A stretch of 64,000 nt of DNA from Tethya wilhelma (GCA_964030475.1 CAXIPT010000056.1:58584-122583), one strand, 5' to 3'. Counted from the first letter of the stretch, positions 11,225-23,473 are shown. Notes: generated by a model from the letters alone, not told the origin. Made by a program: numbers and translations.

Positions 11225-11681
11225 ATGGCAACAAAAAAAATTGCACCAAAAGGCATAACTGAACCAGGTACTACAAATTAATTTAAAATAGAAAAAAAAT
11301 ATATTATGAACTTAGCTAAGTAAAAAATTATTGTTCGTTAGAAAAAATGGAAATTGGTAATGAAGAGTCCAAAACAAAAACGAAGAAAAGACCCACTCCT
11401 TATGATAAGGAGAAAAAAGAAAAAGAAAACAAAGGTGACATAAAAAAATTCAAATGTTAGCTACCACAATTTTATAATACTCTTCATTCTAGATATAGTA
11501 GAAGTGCCACCCTCAACCTCTGACTATGCAAGCTCCGAGGAAAAACAGTCTGAGGCTGCCAGTGGAAATTCCTTCACTCTAAATGTATGTTAAAACATAA
11601 ATTCATAATGGCAAAAATTAACTTGAACTTTATTCCTTTCAGATATCTGGAAACAAAATAGTAATAATTAATAGAAAGTGA
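11225..11681 (+). CDS. four-exon gene for an 88-residue charged protein, unknown
   Basis: Proposed exons are 11225-11267, 11342-11434, 11493-11584 and 11643-11681. Every junction has GT/AG and the phases (1,1,0) join into one open frame of 89 codons with a TGA stop. The product starts MATKKIAPKGITEP. It has a very Lys-rich middle (KTKTKKRPTPYDKEKKEKE), then an acidic Ser-rich part (SSEEKQSEAASGN), and ends KIVIINRK. It has no recognised domain, signal peptide or membrane segment. The introns are 74, 58 and 58 bp, the compact size seen elsewhere in the window. The start was chosen as the first ATG before the first donor, just after a GC-rich stretch (about 11120-11165) that may be the promoter. 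It lies between the inverted arms (a). It could be an accessory gene of the mobile unit or a host gene caught in it. Confidence 0.6.
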
Positions 11682-11956
11682 ACAATATTTATCAAGAAAA
11701 GGGATAGCTATAATTATATAAATTGTATTTATTAGTGCTGACATTATCAATCATAATATTATCATTATTGTATTATCTTATATATAACCCTATTAGACTG
11801 CTTTATGAAAAATATAGTCATTTCATTTTAAAAATGTAGTGTTTGATAGCATAGCTACAGATGTTACGTCCATTTTGAATTATACTGAAGTGCCCACATG
11901 TACATATGTATATAAATTTGCTGTGTATAGAGTACCGGCAATCAGTATACTTTACT

Positions 11957-13448
11957 ATTGCTATTGTATTGCAGATGTACGTAATATACGTACATGCAGT
12001 ATCAAGATTATACCAGTACTGCATTAAAGAACCGACATCAATGCCGGACTACAATGTATTTAGCCTTAGTTTACGGAACTGGTGCAGTATCCACATAGTC
12101 TGGTACCCAGACCCTTTCCAATTATTAGTAGGTGGGACAGGAAGAGGAAGGAGAAAGAATGGAAAGGTACTAGGCACCAGACTAGTATCCACAAGCACAT
12201 AATTTTGCCTGTTCACACTTCTTACTTTATCAACCTAACGGATATTATTTGATCACTAGCATTACTGCATATGTTTACTATAAACACATAAATGATCACT
12301 GTAAAAAAAAAAAAGGGAATCTGTAACTTTAGTACTGAGCACATCCCTCATGCATTACAGCCTATATTCTCACACTCTCACTCATGCATCTTCAAAACCC
12401 ACGCATTTCTCTGTACTGTGTTGGTATTTTAGTAAAAAATACTCAAGATAGCGCATGTACTACTCGAGTGTGCTTTGTCAAACATTGAAATTCATCCTTG
12501 TTCAGCTTGCAAAATATTTCATTCTAATCATGTGACATAAGGGTTTGATCATGTGAACGTGAACAATCATACTGAGTCAGCAAACAAACTTAACCTTAGC
12601 CTTGATCATTCACAGGGGACAAAGCTAAAAGAACCGCTACAGTTTACCAGGCTGAGGATGTCATGACAGTACAACACAGTAAGTCAAAAAATTAACGTAG
12701 ATAAATAAAATTTCATAACTTTTTACTTAAAATTAGAGCCCAGCACTAGCACTAAAATGCACTAGTTTGGCTTAGAGTCTAATATGATTACTAATTAATG
12801 AGCCATAAATAGCTCAAAAATTAATTTAAAATCAAATTTTACGAAAAAATGATCAAAATGTAATGAGAAACAGGAATGGCCAAATCGTAAAAGAAAGCAA
12901 ACAAGATGGAATGGCTGCTAGCTAACCTTACACAGTAAATAATTGATTTCTGTGTGCTGCATGGCATAATTTTCGAATGCGCCATATAAATATAAAGAAA
13001 AATGTAAATGAAATCAAAATACATGGGTTGTGGCTAGAGAGTCAGCTCCGTAAAGTAAAGCTAAATACATAATATTCAACGCTGCCGATTCTAAATATAG
13101 TCCAGGCAAAATCAGTATACTATAAATTACATAACTCAGCAATTCATAGCTTTACAAGACAATAATGAGAAAAATTTGAGAACTTTTGTGCAAGTCGGTA
13201 TGCACCTACACTAATGCACATACCATTGCCAATTTCAACAAACAATTATTCATTTAGTCAAATTAACTTTTAACTTATTGTATAGTGTACAAAAGTTTTG
13301 TACACAACCAACCACTCATGCCATTGCAGCACAAAGAAATTAATTCTTCACTGAGTAAGGTTAGCTAGCAGCCATTCCGTCTTGTTTGCTTTCTTTTTAC
13401 AATTTGGCCATTCATGTGTCTCATTACATTTTAAATGTTTTTTTATAC
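11957..13448. repeat. right arm of large inverted repeat (a)
   Basis: Inverted copy of 6818-8351. It runs from the inner boundary (TTGCTATTGTATTGCAG) through the CTGGTACCCAGACC block and the long AT-rich block to a long-form M1 MITE. The inner 870 bp match closely over most of their length. Small indels separate the arms, for example a longer A-run near 12305 and an inserted GTTCAGCTTG near 12500. Confidence 0.85.
12855..13444. mobile_element. MITE family M1, long form
   Basis: Same structure as 6818-7475, in inverted orientation: AATGAGAAACAGGAATGGCC at the left end, mirrored by ATGTGTCTCATTACATT at the right end. It forms the outer part of right arm (a). Confidence 0.85.
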
Positions 13449-15130
13449 TTGTCATAATTATGATAATGTGCGATTGAAATATAGGTTACAAAACATTGTG
13501 AAATTTTAATGAGTTTGACTGGTGACCTGGGCCTTAATGGCACAGAGGGTTCTTTCAATAGAAAGCTGAATAGTAGAGCCAATTCGAAATTTCCCTCCTT
13601 ACCGTATTCATGACATTATTGTTCACTGTAATGGTGTAAATTGAATCAGTTTAGATCCTGTGATATTAAATTTTAAGAATTTGGAATTCTTTGTAATAGT
13701 TTTGGGGTTATTGTGAATAACTATATTATCCACATACTGTGACAGGTGCAGACAAGATCAGTGTTCTAATGACATTAGAGTCCAATACAAGTTGGTGTAC
13801 TGTACAAAAGTTCAACGATTTAGTCGAGATGTAAAAGACAGATGCAGTTCAAACCGGTTTCTGAAGCAGTGATATAGAGTCCAATATGTGACCTGTCAAG
13901 CAAAAATGGGAATTTCCGCAATTTTGAGTTAGCTATTCAACGGCATTCTCAGGAAGCGCATATAACAATTTGATGCCCATAGCTAGACTAGTTTCCAGAT
14001 ATAGCTGTTGCAAGCAGCCCTGCCTCCACTTGTGACTTCCTAGAAAAACGGGTGGTCTGTATACTCTCCGTATCATAATTAGATCATGTTCAGTACATGC
14101 TGAATATTACCACAAACAGCCACATGGCCAGTTTAACAATTTAATGAGAAGCAAGTAGCTAGGAGGGAAGACCCAGGAGAAGGCTACTGGACTTGTGGAG
14201 ATAAGCGCTTGCTAGTAAAGTGGTAGATTCTAAGTTCTAGGAACTAAGATAAGCCTCAGAATAACCTATATGCGATTGCGTACAGGGTGAGGCAACACCC
14301 TGTAGTAGAAAAACAAATTAGGCAGACATATCAGAAGCTATTTTAACAGCAGCTACCTAACTCATTAATATTTGCTACGGTCTGTTGCACAGCATAGCAA
14401 CTGTTCTCCGTGTTAGCAACTAAATAGAAAAGAACTATAGGCTGGTATTACCATCTATATCTCTGCAACTGAAGCAGCTCCACCCCTCAAATTTTGCGGG
14501 GAGCATGCTAAAATGTAGTGCAACCCATCCATGCAGTAAAAAAAATGTCGCGTAAAAACGTGAATTAAACTAAAACTGCATTTTACTCGAAAAAACATAA
14601 TTTCCCAAATTAACGTCAGGTTTGCGTTTGACACGTCACATATAAGATGTACTGCTCAAGATACAAGACAGATGTATTTTACTAACTGGCTCAAAGCAAT
14701 CACTGAAGGAGCAGCAACTGTCATTTCCTCATTGAGGCTAGCTGGTAATACACCGGGCCTCTGATCAAAAACTGGAAGGATATGCTACTTGTATAGAAGT
14801 CTGATGCTCTTCTATAGTTTGATGTATTGTCTTGAGTATTCATGACAACTAACACTGTGGTGCTTGTAAATTGGAGCTGTGATCATCAGAACCAAGGCCA
14901 ACAGAATCATTTTTCCGGATTTTATCTGAATTCCGGTTTTAGAACTGTACTTATTGTAAAATGCACTATATAGCCCATGGCCAGTGGGAATGTACAAAAT
15001 TCCTGTCTTCTAAATAATGCACTTGACTCCATTAACCTTTATAAGTTCATTTTAGCTGCAGTTTCACTCCTGCTGTTGTATTAGTGAAATAATATATAAT
15101 ATGAATCATAAAAATTAATAATAATGTGGA
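13449..15130. other. no recognisable gene
   Basis: About 1.7 kb without a convincing frame on either strand. The longest minus-strand frame (14812-14997) has no motif. I see no splice-consistent exon series and no clear terminal repeats. Confidence 0.5.
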
Positions 15131-15362
15131 AAGAACAGTGGAAATGTAATGAGACATATTAATGGCCAAATAGTACAAACATGGCTGTTTGAGTGTGTGC
15201 AGAATCATTCTTGTGTGGGCTGCATGTAGTACTCTCTTCCCATGTTGAGTTCCTCATGTTGCCTATAGGAATAATTCTTTACATACTCAAACAGCCATTC
15301 CATCTTGTTTGCTTTCTTTTTTACGATTTGGTAATTCCTATGTCTCATTACATTTTTTTCAC
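15131..15362. mobile_element. MITE family M1, short form (diverged)
   Basis: AATGTAATGAGACATATTAA at the left and TATGTCTCATTACATTTTTT at the right, with mirrored TGTTTGAGTGTGTGC and CATACTCAAACAGCC blocks inside. It is non-coding and more diverged than the copies at 35 and 8360. Confidence 0.8.
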
Positions 15363-15850
15363 TTGTTTGTTCTCATTTTTCGATAATTCTACATCACAGT
15401 TGAGTTTGTACGTATATGGTACTTACTTGTACATTATTAGCATGGATATTATAGCCTATGTTATGATCTATGCTCTCAGTATAAAAGTCAGGTGAAGCAT
15501 CTCAGCTGGACTCTGCAGTCTGAGCTGTATCTTTCAAAATTTACTTACTTTGCCTATCTTCTTATAATGACAACTAAGTAACAAAGTAATCCATTCACTT
15601 CCTAAATATTTGAGACTGACCCTGGTTACAGAGACTTCGGCACAACCAGAAATCTACAGATAAAACAGGCAGGGCAGCGAATATTCAGATTCCAAATCAT
15701 GCACACTTGTCTACACAGCTAAACCACAGCAATGTAAACCATACCAGATTATATAAATTGTACATAATGATTATTAACTAACATAATGCATAGCTTATAC
15801 GATCCTGTTTTTACTGATTCATGTTCCAGTTTTTTGATATGGTACTGTTT
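15363..15850. other. no recognisable gene; short direct repeat at right end
   Basis: AT-rich sequence downstream of the minus-strand gene that ends at 15851, so its 3' UTR should lie here. The 19-base word TTACTGATTCATGTTCCAG occurs twice (about 15810 and 15851), the second copy overlapping the stop codon. This small tandem duplication may mark an element boundary. Confidence 0.45.
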
Positions 15851-17094
15851 TTACTGATTCATGTTCCAGTAGTGGGGAGATATTTGTGTGGCATCAGAGT
15901 CAGTATCGTCTCCACCTTGTGGTTGTCCTGCCTGGCTGGTGGATCCATGAAGAAGACTCACTCTGTCCTCAGCAAGTACTGACTCCCACTCACTGTGAGA
16001 TGGAACTCCACCAAGATACTTTTGGTGTAGCCACTTTCTAAAATTCTTGTAAGTGTCTGAGTGTGTTGACTGACGTTCAGTGTCACAGAACCTCCTCTGC
16101 ATATATCATGGTGTATAGATGTGAGATATAGATTTACATGTACATAGTTGTTTACCGTTTAATTACAAAAACTAACCAAAATTGCCAAGTGCTTTATGTA
16201 AGTTGATTTTAACTCTTCGTCCTCTGTAGGAGCATAAAGTGTGCCCATGAATTTGCGAGCAAACTCCTCAGTGGAGAGAGAGGCCATGGCTTGTGTTGGA
16301 TTCAAACCTAGCACCTATTCAATTGGTATCAGCAGGTAAAGCTTTATTTTTATTTTATCATTTTTGCTAAACTTACTCTTCTTTCTTCACAGCGGTTTTT
16401 TGTCATCCTGTCCAAAATGTATGAGTTAGCCTTGTCAAATTTATATTTTGTTTTGGCATGGTCTCCAAGGACTTTTGTGATAACTCTCTACATACGAAGA
16501 ACAAAAAAAAGGTATGTACAAGAAGTGCTATGATATTATATTAGCTGTTTATTGCTTTGGTCACATACAGATATCTGTGTCGGTGCTAGCTTCCTCTCTA
16601 AACTCTTACAGAATAATATCCCAACTTTTTTGTTCAAATCAGCCTGCATGTAAGAAAATTATTGTAGCTAGCTAGTTAGTATGTTAACTAGTTCACTTTG
16701 TAGCTATAGTCTACATCACTGTACTAATAATTATAATATTGCCGATTGTTTTGGTATAATAAACATTTTGGCATGCTGAATTTACCTGATAGATGCTTCC
16801 ACTTATGACAAACTGGTTCTGTTCAATTGCTTTCACAACTTCCAGTATTGTCTCTTGGTTTCTCTCCACCTTAAGCAGTTTCATACCGAGGGCTTTCTGG
16901 TTTTCCCTTACAACTGTAGCTTCTTGTTTGCACTCTTCTACGGCCTTAATTAAGTCTTTGAGAGCCTCTGTTGCTATGCGGCTTCCTGGTGTCCTACTAC
17001 CACTACTACTACTACTACTAGATGTACTGCTGTTTCCTCGAGCCGTGGGGTTGAATCTATTGGAAGAGCCACTGCCAGTAGAATTTGATGCCAT
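15851..17094 (-). CDS. partner gene of two-gene mobile unit, 292 residues, unknown family
   Basis: Five exons on the minus strand: 17094-16786, 16643-16569, 16487-16377, 16314-16177 and 16096-15851. All junctions are GT/AG and all are phase 0, giving 879 nt (292 residues plus stop). The N-terminus is Ser/Gly/Thr-rich (residues 3-38). A Lys/Glu/Gln-rich helical stretch (about 43-100) looks coiled-coil-like. A basic middle exon contains YKFDKANSYILDRM. The C-terminal exon contains TYKNFRKWLHQKYLGG and an acidic tail. I do not recognise a family and see no catalytic motif. It is divergent from the transposase-like gene at 17262, with 167 bp between the two ATGs. A decayed copy in the same arrangement lies at 34940-38265, so the two genes move as one unit. 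By analogy with other two-gene transposons it may encode a DNA-binding accessory protein, but that is a guess. Confidence 0.78.
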
Positions 17095-17261
17095 TGTTGA
17101 TGCGGCTGTGCTCTTTGGGCAGGCGCAATACTTTCCCGCCTTCCTTTCCGGTATAATATTATACTCACCAATGAGATCTCGAGCTTGATCATGACGTAAT
17201 GACGAATAGCAGCGCGCTTGAAATTTGCATGGAAACGAAACCAGAGCTCAGCAAAACTTTA
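17095..17261. promoter_or_regulatory. shared bidirectional promoter of the two-gene unit
   Basis: This is the whole space between two divergent start codons. It holds TGATCATGACGTAATGAC (TGACGTAA, a CREB/ATF-type site, at 17192-17199), preceded by an ATGAGATCTCG block. Both blocks are retained in the second copy (TTACGTCA at 34840-34847, opposite orientation), although the adjoining coding exons there are decayed. The promoter role is inferred from position and conservation; I see no clear TATA box. Confidence 0.6.
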
Positions 17262-20200
17262 ATGATGGATTGCAAAAGAGGTAAGTTCTTTTACCGTCAC
17301 TTATAGTTGTTATCAATAATATTATAGCTAATAAAAATTTTAATTAGCTATACACACGTTGATATTTGCACAGGACGGTTTGTCTGCAAAGCTTGCAATG
17401 TCGAGTTTCCTTTCCAGTCCAAGCTCCTCAGGCATTATAAAAGCAACAGTCATGTAATATTTACAAAGTGTCTCGAGTCTTACCCAAGCCAAACAGATGC
17501 AGGGGAATGTAGCAATACTACTGAGCCAGAGATAATGGACTGCACCACCTGTGAAGCAAGCCACCCTAGGCAAAGTCTACTTACAACCAATGCCTTGGAC
17601 TCCAGATCCAGACAGGCTCAGATTGTGTATGATAGTGATGATAGTGATGATGAGGAGCTGGATCCAGAACTAGGTTACACGTTCAGTGATGGAAAGGATG
17701 CAAATACATGCATGCATTATTGTGTTATTATAGCTAATTTTTATTATATCAGTTGCATGATAACTGTGTGACTAGCTACTGTAATAATTGTTTTAGACAC
17801 TGAACCATGTGCTACTGTGAATTTCAAGAATGTGATGGAAGAGCTTAAAGAGATGAATGGGGATATAAATTTCTACCCATTTCCCAGCAAACTTTTTTTC
17901 CTACTCTACATTTTAGTGCATAGTCCCCATCCAATTGTAAGTCCATACATAATTATAGTTACTTGCAGCTAAGGATCTTTATTTGCAAACACTATACATG
18001 ATTAATTTTAATTCTTTTCAGGGTGAAAAGAACATACTATTTGTTCTATCTATTTTGAAATACACTGGTGTAGAGAATGTTCCTAGCTTGGCGAAGTTAA
18101 AGAACTTCCAACTCCCTGGTTTTGTTGATCCTGAAAGGGTATAATTATCTTTATACAAGAGTCTTTATAAATATTGATAAAACTGAGCCTGGGATTACGA
18201 AGTGGCATTAAAAAGCACTATATATATAATTATATTACAGCATGTAACCAAAAAAGGAACTCCCTTCTACTCAAATTCTCTGAGAGACATTATAAGTAAG
18301 TGCCTTGGAAATCCTTGCATAGCCCCCAAAGTTGTCAGGTATCCAGTAGAACTCGATGCAACAAACAATTTGCAAACGTAAGAATTACATGACACATTAC
18401 AATAATAAATAACTGATCTATTTTCACATGCAAAAATTGATATTGTATGTGTAGTGAGTTATCCCATGGCAAAAAATGGAATGAAGATGTTCACTTCCAG
18501 AGTCCGATGGCTATCCTGCCAAATGGGTCTCATGTGTACGTCAGAGATTGTGTTCGTTTTGATCATCCTGGTCTAGGAGAAGTGACTTGTGTGTTAGAGA
18601 AATTTTTTTTGAAAGTAAGCATTATATACACCTTCAGACTCAGTATAATAATTCATATTACACACTATAGCAGGAAAGAAGTGGGGATGTGTATGTGAGA
18701 GCTGATGTACTGGTAGATTTTGATACATTCTGTATTCATCATCCTGAATTTCGACCTTGTTATCTTCGTCCAAATACACTGGTGAAGTACGAAAAAGTGT
18801 CTCTACCAGTAGCTTCCATCCTCAGCAAAACAGCTACAGTACCTCATGCAATTGTAAAATAGAACCCTGAAACTGGTACACTAGAAGATGTATTATCAAA
18901 AGTATGTTACAATATTAAGTCCATAATCATATCACCATGCATGTGTCTTATCATGCATGTGTTGTCTTTTAGGATCTTCAAACATACTTGTCACCTTGTC
19001 CTCTCAAAAACAAGGCTAATGGAAGACCAGTGGTCATGCTTCCACTAATCCTTCACACTGATGATACTAGTGGAAACAGGTTAATGCGTTATACATGAAC
19101 ATCATAACATGTATAAATAAAGGAGACTTATTGATAAAAATTTGATAATAAATTATGTAGATCTAAGAAGTGGAACAAGTTTGACCTGTGGAATATGCTC
19201 CTTGCTGGTTTGCCTCGGCATGAGAACAGTCAACTTACCAACATTCACCTTGTTTGCTGTTCAAACAGAACTAATTTTTTGGATATGTCTGATCCTTTGT
19301 CTGATGAGATTGTGATGCTGGAAACAAGAGGAATTGAGGTTTATGATGCACATCACAAGCAGAATGTTCTTGTAATTGCTCCTCTGATGTTAGTTGCTTG
19401 TGACAACCCCAGAGCATCTGAGTTGCTCAACCATTTAGGAAGCTCTGCTAGGAGATTCTGTAGAATGTGTTTGGTATGAAAACAATGTCTGTCTAAGAAC
19501 AATTTTGTATACAAATTCTATTATTATAAATTCAGAGTGACAGAACTTCGGATCCCCAACAAGTCTCGGCTTGTCGAAGAACAGCAATTTCTTCTCTAAG
19601 GACTATCATTGAGATACAACAATTGCCATCAGAGACTGAGAAGAAAAATCTTAGAACAGAAACTGGTCTCAGGGAATGTTCTAATCCAATGCTAACTTTA
19701 CCTGCTGATCTCTACGAGTGAGTCAATGCATGGTTATTTATTTTTCAAAAACAAATTCATAAATTGAGTTATGTAATGAATATTGTATATACAGATGCAC
19801 TCCTGTTGACACCTTGCATACCATACTTTTGGGTCCATACAAATATTTCATGGAAATATTGATGACAAAAGCAACAGCCATAGAGAAGAGAGAAATTTTA
19901 GCAAGGATCACAACCTTCAATCAGTCTGCATTCTCTACAAAACTGGCAGGAAATTTTTGTCAGTATTACAAGTCTTCGTTTGGTAGGGACTTTCGGGCTT
20001 GGGCACAGATGGCTCCTTTCATTGTTAGACCATATTTGTCATCTGATGAGATGAGCTGCTGGATTGGACTCTCAAAGGTATTAAGACTGATAGTAATAAT
20101 TATTTATGCTAACTGAGCTGAAATAAATATAATTTTATTGAAGGTTTTCCAAATAACCTACTGCAACTTTTTTCCATCGGACTTAAAGGATGATTGGCGA

Positions 20201-21451
20201 GTGGTTTGTGCTGATTTTGTTAACAGTGTTGAAAAGTGTTATCCAGAGCTTCTCCAAAAGCAAAAGATCCACTTGATTTTGTATATAGTGGATAGTACGA
20301 AGATATTTGGACCAACATCTTCTTACAGCACAGAGAGGTACAGATTATTATTATTAGTCTTCATGAAATTTGCTGTTTGCCAATAAAAATTCTAAAAATT
20401 AATTATATCCATGTATATAGATGTGAATCATTCAACAAACTGATGAGGGAACAGAATGTGTACAGTAATCGACTTGCTCCTAGCCGGGACATCTCCACAA
20501 AGTTTCAGAAAATGGAGTGTGTGCGCTACATTTGCAGTGGAGGACGTGTGCATGAAGGTTTTAGGTGAGAACGTCTATAAGATTTACCATTACATGCTGT
20601 ACATCATTTTCGATTTCAATGTTGATGATTAATTATTATACTGTAGTATTGGAAGAGGGTTAAAAGAGTTGTATATGAAGAGTGATGTGCAGTCATTTTA
20701 CAATGGTACTGTGCCACATCTGGACAAGCATATTTATCAACCTGGTGCTTTACGGAAGGTATTATGCTAATTCTGCGTGTAAAAATTTTACACAATGGCA
20801 TGTAATTAAACATGCATTTATATTATATACAGGTGAACAAGCACAAAGTACCTATAGGAGATATACAACTCAACTATCGGGAGCGTGGAAGTGCTGTTCA
20901 GATTAGTGAAATGGATGATTGGGGGTTTGACTGTACTGAAATGGCTACTGTGTACAAAGCAATGGTTGGAGCAGATAGTTTGAAGCTGATCCACATTGGT
21001 GACTTTGTGGAGTTCACTGATGATGACAATGTAAGTGATCATGACTTCAGTCTGCAAATAATTATATATACAGTAGTATTCAGTAAGTATTTTCATGAAA
21101 CTGTAGGAAAAAAAGTATGGTGAACTAATGGCTTGTGTCAGCACTGTAAGTGATGGTGAAGTGTGTATCATTCGCGTCATCAATATGATGTGTCTTGCTG
21201 ATGGAACATCCATTACAAATGAATTGGATTGTCCACTAATGGTCATATCAGATGACTATCATGGAGTTACACCTTACAATGTTAAAAGAGCTGTATCAGT
21301 AGTGCATGAATGTGACAGCAGATGTAAAATTGAGAACTCTGCCTCAAGTTCCAAACTTGTGGAAAGGGAAAGAATTCAGACCATCACTCTTACATTCACT
21401 CATGACTGGACCAATCATTTCTATTGTTTTAATGTTTACTGTATGCTATAA
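17262..21451 (+). CDS. 16-exon transposase-like gene with C2H2 finger; one nonsense codon
   Basis: Exons: 17262-17280, 17374-17709, 17797-17936, 18022-18138, 18241-18377, 18455-18614, 18674-18901, 18973-19079, 19161-19473, 19536-19717, 19795-20077, 20144-20337, 20421-20564, 20647-20758, 20833-21030 and 21107-21451. Phases agree throughout, giving 3015 nt (1005 codons). A C2H2-like finger lies at residues about 8-28 (FVCKACNVEF ... LLRHYKSNSH). An Asp/Glu run follows. Later come LHTDDTSGNRSKKWNKFD, DNPRASELLNHLG with RFCRMC, then GRDFRAWAQMAPFI, FGPTSSYSTERCESFN and LAPSRDIS. I associate this motif set with uncharacterised tnp2/CACTA-like proteins of sponges and mushrooms; this is from memory. 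Codon 366 (18860-18862) is TAG, where the second copy has TGG. The donor at 17710 is GC rather than GT. It could be a recently inactivated copy, or the TAG could be a sequence error. Confidence 0.8.
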
Positions 21452-21789
21452 CATAATAATTATTATTGTACATATGCTGTTATTACTGATTGTTGTATTG
21501 TTCTAGTGTGCTTGATCTTGCTCTCACATACTGTTCTTTTAAAGATTTTATTACTATTTTCTCATGGCTACATGCATGTGTTTTTAAGCCAAGTAAATAC
21601 GATAGTGTTACTGTATTGACACACCTCGATGCTCAAACGACACTGTATTTTACGACATCGTTACGCAAAGGTTACTTACATCACGATACGTCATGCTGCC
21701 CCAAGTCCACGTAACGCTAAAGGATTCACGAGCACGTTACAATAATGTTTACATTCCCGTATCGGGTTCTGATTTTTGGCTGTGTAACT

Positions 21790-22213
21790 GGAAAAGGGTC
21801 GCCAACTTGAGTTCCAAGGTAGCTAGTAAATTATTAATGAGTTTAGAAATGAATGGCTGCCAAATGGAGAAGGCGCTTTTCGTCTTATATCTAGCGACTC
21901 AGCTAGAAAGATGAATAACCAATACAAAAAGCATGTAAAGACAAAGAAACCAAGTTTTTTAGTTCAAGAATTAGCTTCTAAAAGCGAACGGTCTTTGAGA
22001 AAAGTTGTTTCAAGATAGATGAAGAAGAACTTGACAAGATGGAGAAAATTGGAGGTTTGGCATGCTTGAGTTTGTTACTTTAGCGATGGTTTTAAAAGAG
22101 AAAAGGCTAAATAGTAGCTAAAGAAGCCTTTTAGTGCCAGGCGCTCAGTTATTCGTGTGAACATTTGTATTGTGCATCCGTGCCATTCCTATGTACCTAG
22201 TACTACTGTACTG
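21790..22213. repeat. single copy of an inverted-repeat arm (with 32722-33809)
   Basis: Sequence from AAAAGGGTCGCCAACTTG to a tip ATGTACCTAGTACTACTGTA. It matches both arms of the palindromic element at 32722-33809 (one direct, one inverted). It follows the transposase-like gene here just as the left arm follows the decayed copy at 31795-32700, so it probably belongs to the mobile unit's downstream flank. A 58-codon open stretch (21845-22018, +, containing EWLPNGEGAFRLISS) may be a fragment of a coding exon. Confidence 0.6.
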
Positions 22214-22555
22214 AGAATGAAGTAAGAGCTTGTCATCTCTTCAAGCTGTTTAGCTAAATCAACATGATGAGTATAGAAGTTATGTCCACTAAGTCAGTGA
22301 AATCAAAAGTAAATTGCATGAAGGATAGGTGATAGATATAGCTAAGTGAATTTTAGACTGAATGAGAATGAGTTTGGATTATGAGAGTGAATAATATTGA
22401 GTTATGGAATTGAAGTTGAAGAGCCTGCAGCTGGCTAGAATTTGATAACAGCGTTCAAGCCTTTCTGGGCATAAACAATCTGCAAGTATTGACATAAAAG
22501 TGAAATAATGTACAAAAATCAGTCATGAGTAGTGGTGTTGTATTGAGTATGTATA
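22214..22555. other. no recognisable gene
   Basis: AT-rich, GAATGAG-rich sequence between the repeat arm and the next MITE. I see nothing supportable in it. Confidence 0.4.
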
Positions 22556-23275
22556 TTAGCCATGTTCCCAGGATCCCCTCCCAGCTTACACGTAAGAAAG
22601 GGGGAGCCTGGTCTCTTTTTGATCTCACGTGAGTCAAGGAAATAATAATTGCATGGGTTAAACATTCAATAACATGACACAATTCCATATCCGCCTACGT
22701 ATACGCCGGTATTTTATTTTAATTTGTGACTGTAGAATTTTAACTACGATAGAAGAGTGAGTAGTCTATCTTTGACAGCTTTAGCCACGGAGTTACCAGC
22801 AAACTAAAAAGTGTTAATCACAGTCATGTACAACCTGAATTGCTTTGCTATGGCTACCCTAAACATATGATATGTGATAATGTGATATCTTGGTCTTTGT
22901 ATTTATTTTCGAGCCACCACTCCGTTGATACCAGGCAGCTTTTCCATCTGGTCAGATTTATTCATTGGTATAGGGATCCTCGTATCAGGAAACGAGATTG
23001 AGAAAAACATCAACACTCCATTCGTACTTCTACGTGCTTCCATGACACAGCTAACCAGCCTACTGAGCTGTTAGCTAGCTAAGTAATTACGTGGGCCTGC
23101 AATTGTGCTAATTTAAGTTTGTATCCTGCCCATATTTAATTTTCACTTGTCAGCACACATCTATGCTTTATATAGGCTCACGTGAGATTAGAGACCAGGC
23201 TTGTTCCCAGGGTCCCTGCCTACCTTACACGCAAGGAAAGGGGGAGGCTATTACACGTAAGGAAAGGGGGAGGCT
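22556..23275. mobile_element. inverted-repeat element with GCCTGGTCTC ends
   Basis: The left part carries GGGGGAGCCTGGTCTC followed by ATCTCACGTGAG (about 22605-22635). The right part carries CTCACGTGAGATTAGAGACC (about 23178) in inverted order. The outer ends are direct rather than inverted: GTTCCCAGG and a ACACGTAAG...AGGGGGAG block on each side, with the last block duplicated at about 23225-23270. Non-coding interior. It is related in its GAGCCTGG words to the element at 47463-48075. Confidence 0.6.
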
Positions 23276-23473
23276 ATATGTATATCACCTCAAGGTGTGT
23301 TAAACAGTATAAATTGCCAGAATCTATTGGATGTACTATAATCAGGATGGGTGGGAACTACATGATGCACCTGTGCTTGATGCTTCGTGGTCTTCATTGG
23401 TTACTGAATCGTGTTGGTTGGGTTGATTGTTGTCAAACATTGTTTTGTTGAGGCCTTTTGTTGGATAGAGTAC

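Noticed and set aside
16793..17188. 131-codon plus-strand frame
   Set aside because: Antisense of the Ser-rich first exon of the partner gene (poly-Leu arises from the reversed Ser/Glu codons).
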